Origin: Hyphomicrobiales bacterium
GTDB taxonomy: Bacteria > Pseudomonadota > Alphaproteobacteria > Rhizobiales > NORP267
Assembly: GCA_021775855.1 (NCBI GenBank)
Contig: JAJFGZ010000058.1
Span: 1 to 53,231 of the forward strand
Direction: 5' to 3'
DNA: 53,231 nucleotides
Part shown: positions 52,618 to 53,231 of the stretch, in pieces
Layout of the letters: the number at the start of each line of letters is the position of its first letter
Position numbering within the stretch: the stretch's first letter is position 1
Notes under the pieces: model-generated
What the model saw: only the letters and a program-made list of their open reading frames with translations
Databases searched by the model: none
Told to the model about the DNA's origin: nothing
Translations under genes and position numbers: made by a program

Positions 52618-53231
52618 ATGACTGACAATGACGCAACAAACCTGGTCGAATATTCGGTCTCCGAACTCTCGAACGCGCTCAAGCATACGGTCGAGGACAC
52701 CTATGGCCATGTGCGCGTGCGGGGGGAACTGGGGCGCATTTCTCGCCCGGCTTCGGGTCATATATACCTCGATCTGAAGGACGACCGCGCAGTCCTTGCA
52801 GGCGTCATCTGGAAAGGTGTTGCGGCTTCCATGCGGGTCGCGCCGGAGCAGGGGCTGGAAGTGATCGCGACCGGGCGTCTCACCACCTATCCCGGGCAGA
52901 GCAAATACCAGATCGTGATCGAGCGGATCGAACCCGCAGGCGTCGGCGCGCTGATGGCGCTGTTGGAAGAATGGCGCAAGAAATTCACCGCCGAAGGGTT
53001 GTTCGACGACGCCCACAAACAGCCCTTGCCGTATCTACCGGACGTGATCGGCGTCGTCACATCTCCATCCGGTGCGGTGATCCGCGATATCCTGCACCGT
53101 TTGAGCGACCGTTTTCCGCGCCGTGTATTGGTCTGGCCCGTGCGCGTACAGGGGGAGACCAGCGCCGGCGAGGTGGCAGCCGCGATCAATGGGTTCAACG
53201 CGCTTGATCCAGATGGACCGATCCCCCGGCC
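52618..53231 (+). CDS. xseA: Exodeoxyribonuclease VII large subunit, N-terminal part (cut by window edge)
   Basis: The frame from ATG 52618 runs off the window after 204 codons. The OB-fold N-terminus reads [16 protein letters not shown], then [25 protein letters not shown], followed by the catalytic domain start [24 protein letters not shown] and [15 protein letters not shown]. The enzyme degrades single-stranded DNA in both directions with XseB. The purD-xseA divergent layout is common in alphaproteobacteria. Confidence 0.96.
   Translation, partial: MTDNDATNLVEYSVSELSNALKHTVEDTYGHVRVRGELGRISRPASGHIYLDLKDDRAVLAGVIWKGVAASMRVAPEQGLEVIATGRLTTYPGQSKYQIVIERIEPAGVGALMALLEEWRKKFTAEGLFDDAHKQPLPYLPDVIGVVTSPSGAVIRDILHRLSDRFPRRVLVWPVRVQGETSAGEVAAAINGFNALDPDGPIPR

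Noticed and set aside
1-53231. CRISPR arrays, insertion sequences, rRNA or tRNA genes
   Set aside because: No spaced direct repeats, transposase motifs, terminal repeats or RNA folds were recognised on reading.

Overview
The window looks like a piece of an alphaproteobacterial chromosome, probably a marine or aquatic Rhodospirillales-like lineage with fairly high GC. This rests on alphaproteobacterial families (DUF2585, DUF3035, the TIGR01459 HAD family, a CheZ/CheY pair, a TipF-like EAL protein), on gene orders such as ribF-ileS-lspA-DUF3035-M16-M16, and on an oxidative-type sulfur gene set (aprM-aprB-aprA with sat). No rRNA, tRNA, CRISPR array or insertion sequence was recognised. Both ends cut through genes: hemN on the left (minus strand) and xseA on the right (plus strand).

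Region by region. (1) 1-4017: the 5' end of hemN, then a small low-GC islet. The islet holds a HigB/Gp49-type toxin gene broken by one in-frame TAA, its intact XRE antitoxin, and an OLD-like AAA ATPase with a TOPRIM-like C-terminus. A metallophosphoesterase and a DUF2585 membrane protein follow. (2) 4168-9015: aprM-aprB-aprA, a MazG-like pyrophosphohydrolase, and convergent sat. These would oxidise sulfite to APS and then to sulfate with ATP gain. (3) 9159-13113, all minus strand: NIPSNAP, ABM monooxygenase, Tat-exported cyclase-family protein, divergent Lgt-like transferase, MJ0619/Tes-like radical SAM enzyme and an 81-aa membrane protein. The last three look like an uncharacterised lipid- or lipoprotein-modifying unit and are my best candidate for something new here. 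An ArsR regulator diverges from this run over a clean inverted repeat.

(4) 14012-22725: a BCCT transporter, uraH-uraD of urate breakdown, a PanE-like reductase, a MarR regulator with an EamA exporter sharing a TGTATATACA-like operator, then ridA, a D-amino-acid dehydrogenase-like oxidase and an Asp/Glu racemase-superfamily protein (a small amino-acid module), and a GFA-family zinc protein. (5) 22870-24868: an ECF sigma factor, an RskA-like anti-sigma factor and a secreted fasciclin-domain protein with a plausible ECF promoter. (6) 25240-32775: a PAS-GAF histidine kinase, MerR and VOC proteins, a sigma-54 activator divergent from a class III aminotransferase with a candidate -24/-12 promoter and upstream site, and a TipF-like degenerate EAL protein. 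(7) 32794-34804: a HAD hydrolase, then cheY and cheZ on the minus strand. (8) 35066-46444: the housekeeping run ribF-ileS-lspA-DUF3035 lipoprotein-two M16 peptidases-pgi-mutL. (9) 46495-53231: rsmD-rluB, divergent tadA, then a tight minus-strand set purD, fluoroacetate-dehalogenase-like hydrolase, phosphotransferase, patatin; and divergent xseA.

Several genes appear to start at TTG or GTG (ridA, tipF-like, first M16 peptidase, mutL, lspA, patatin). The Lgt-like gene has no usual start codon where its homology seems to begin. All family assignments come from motif recognition by eye; no database search was run.
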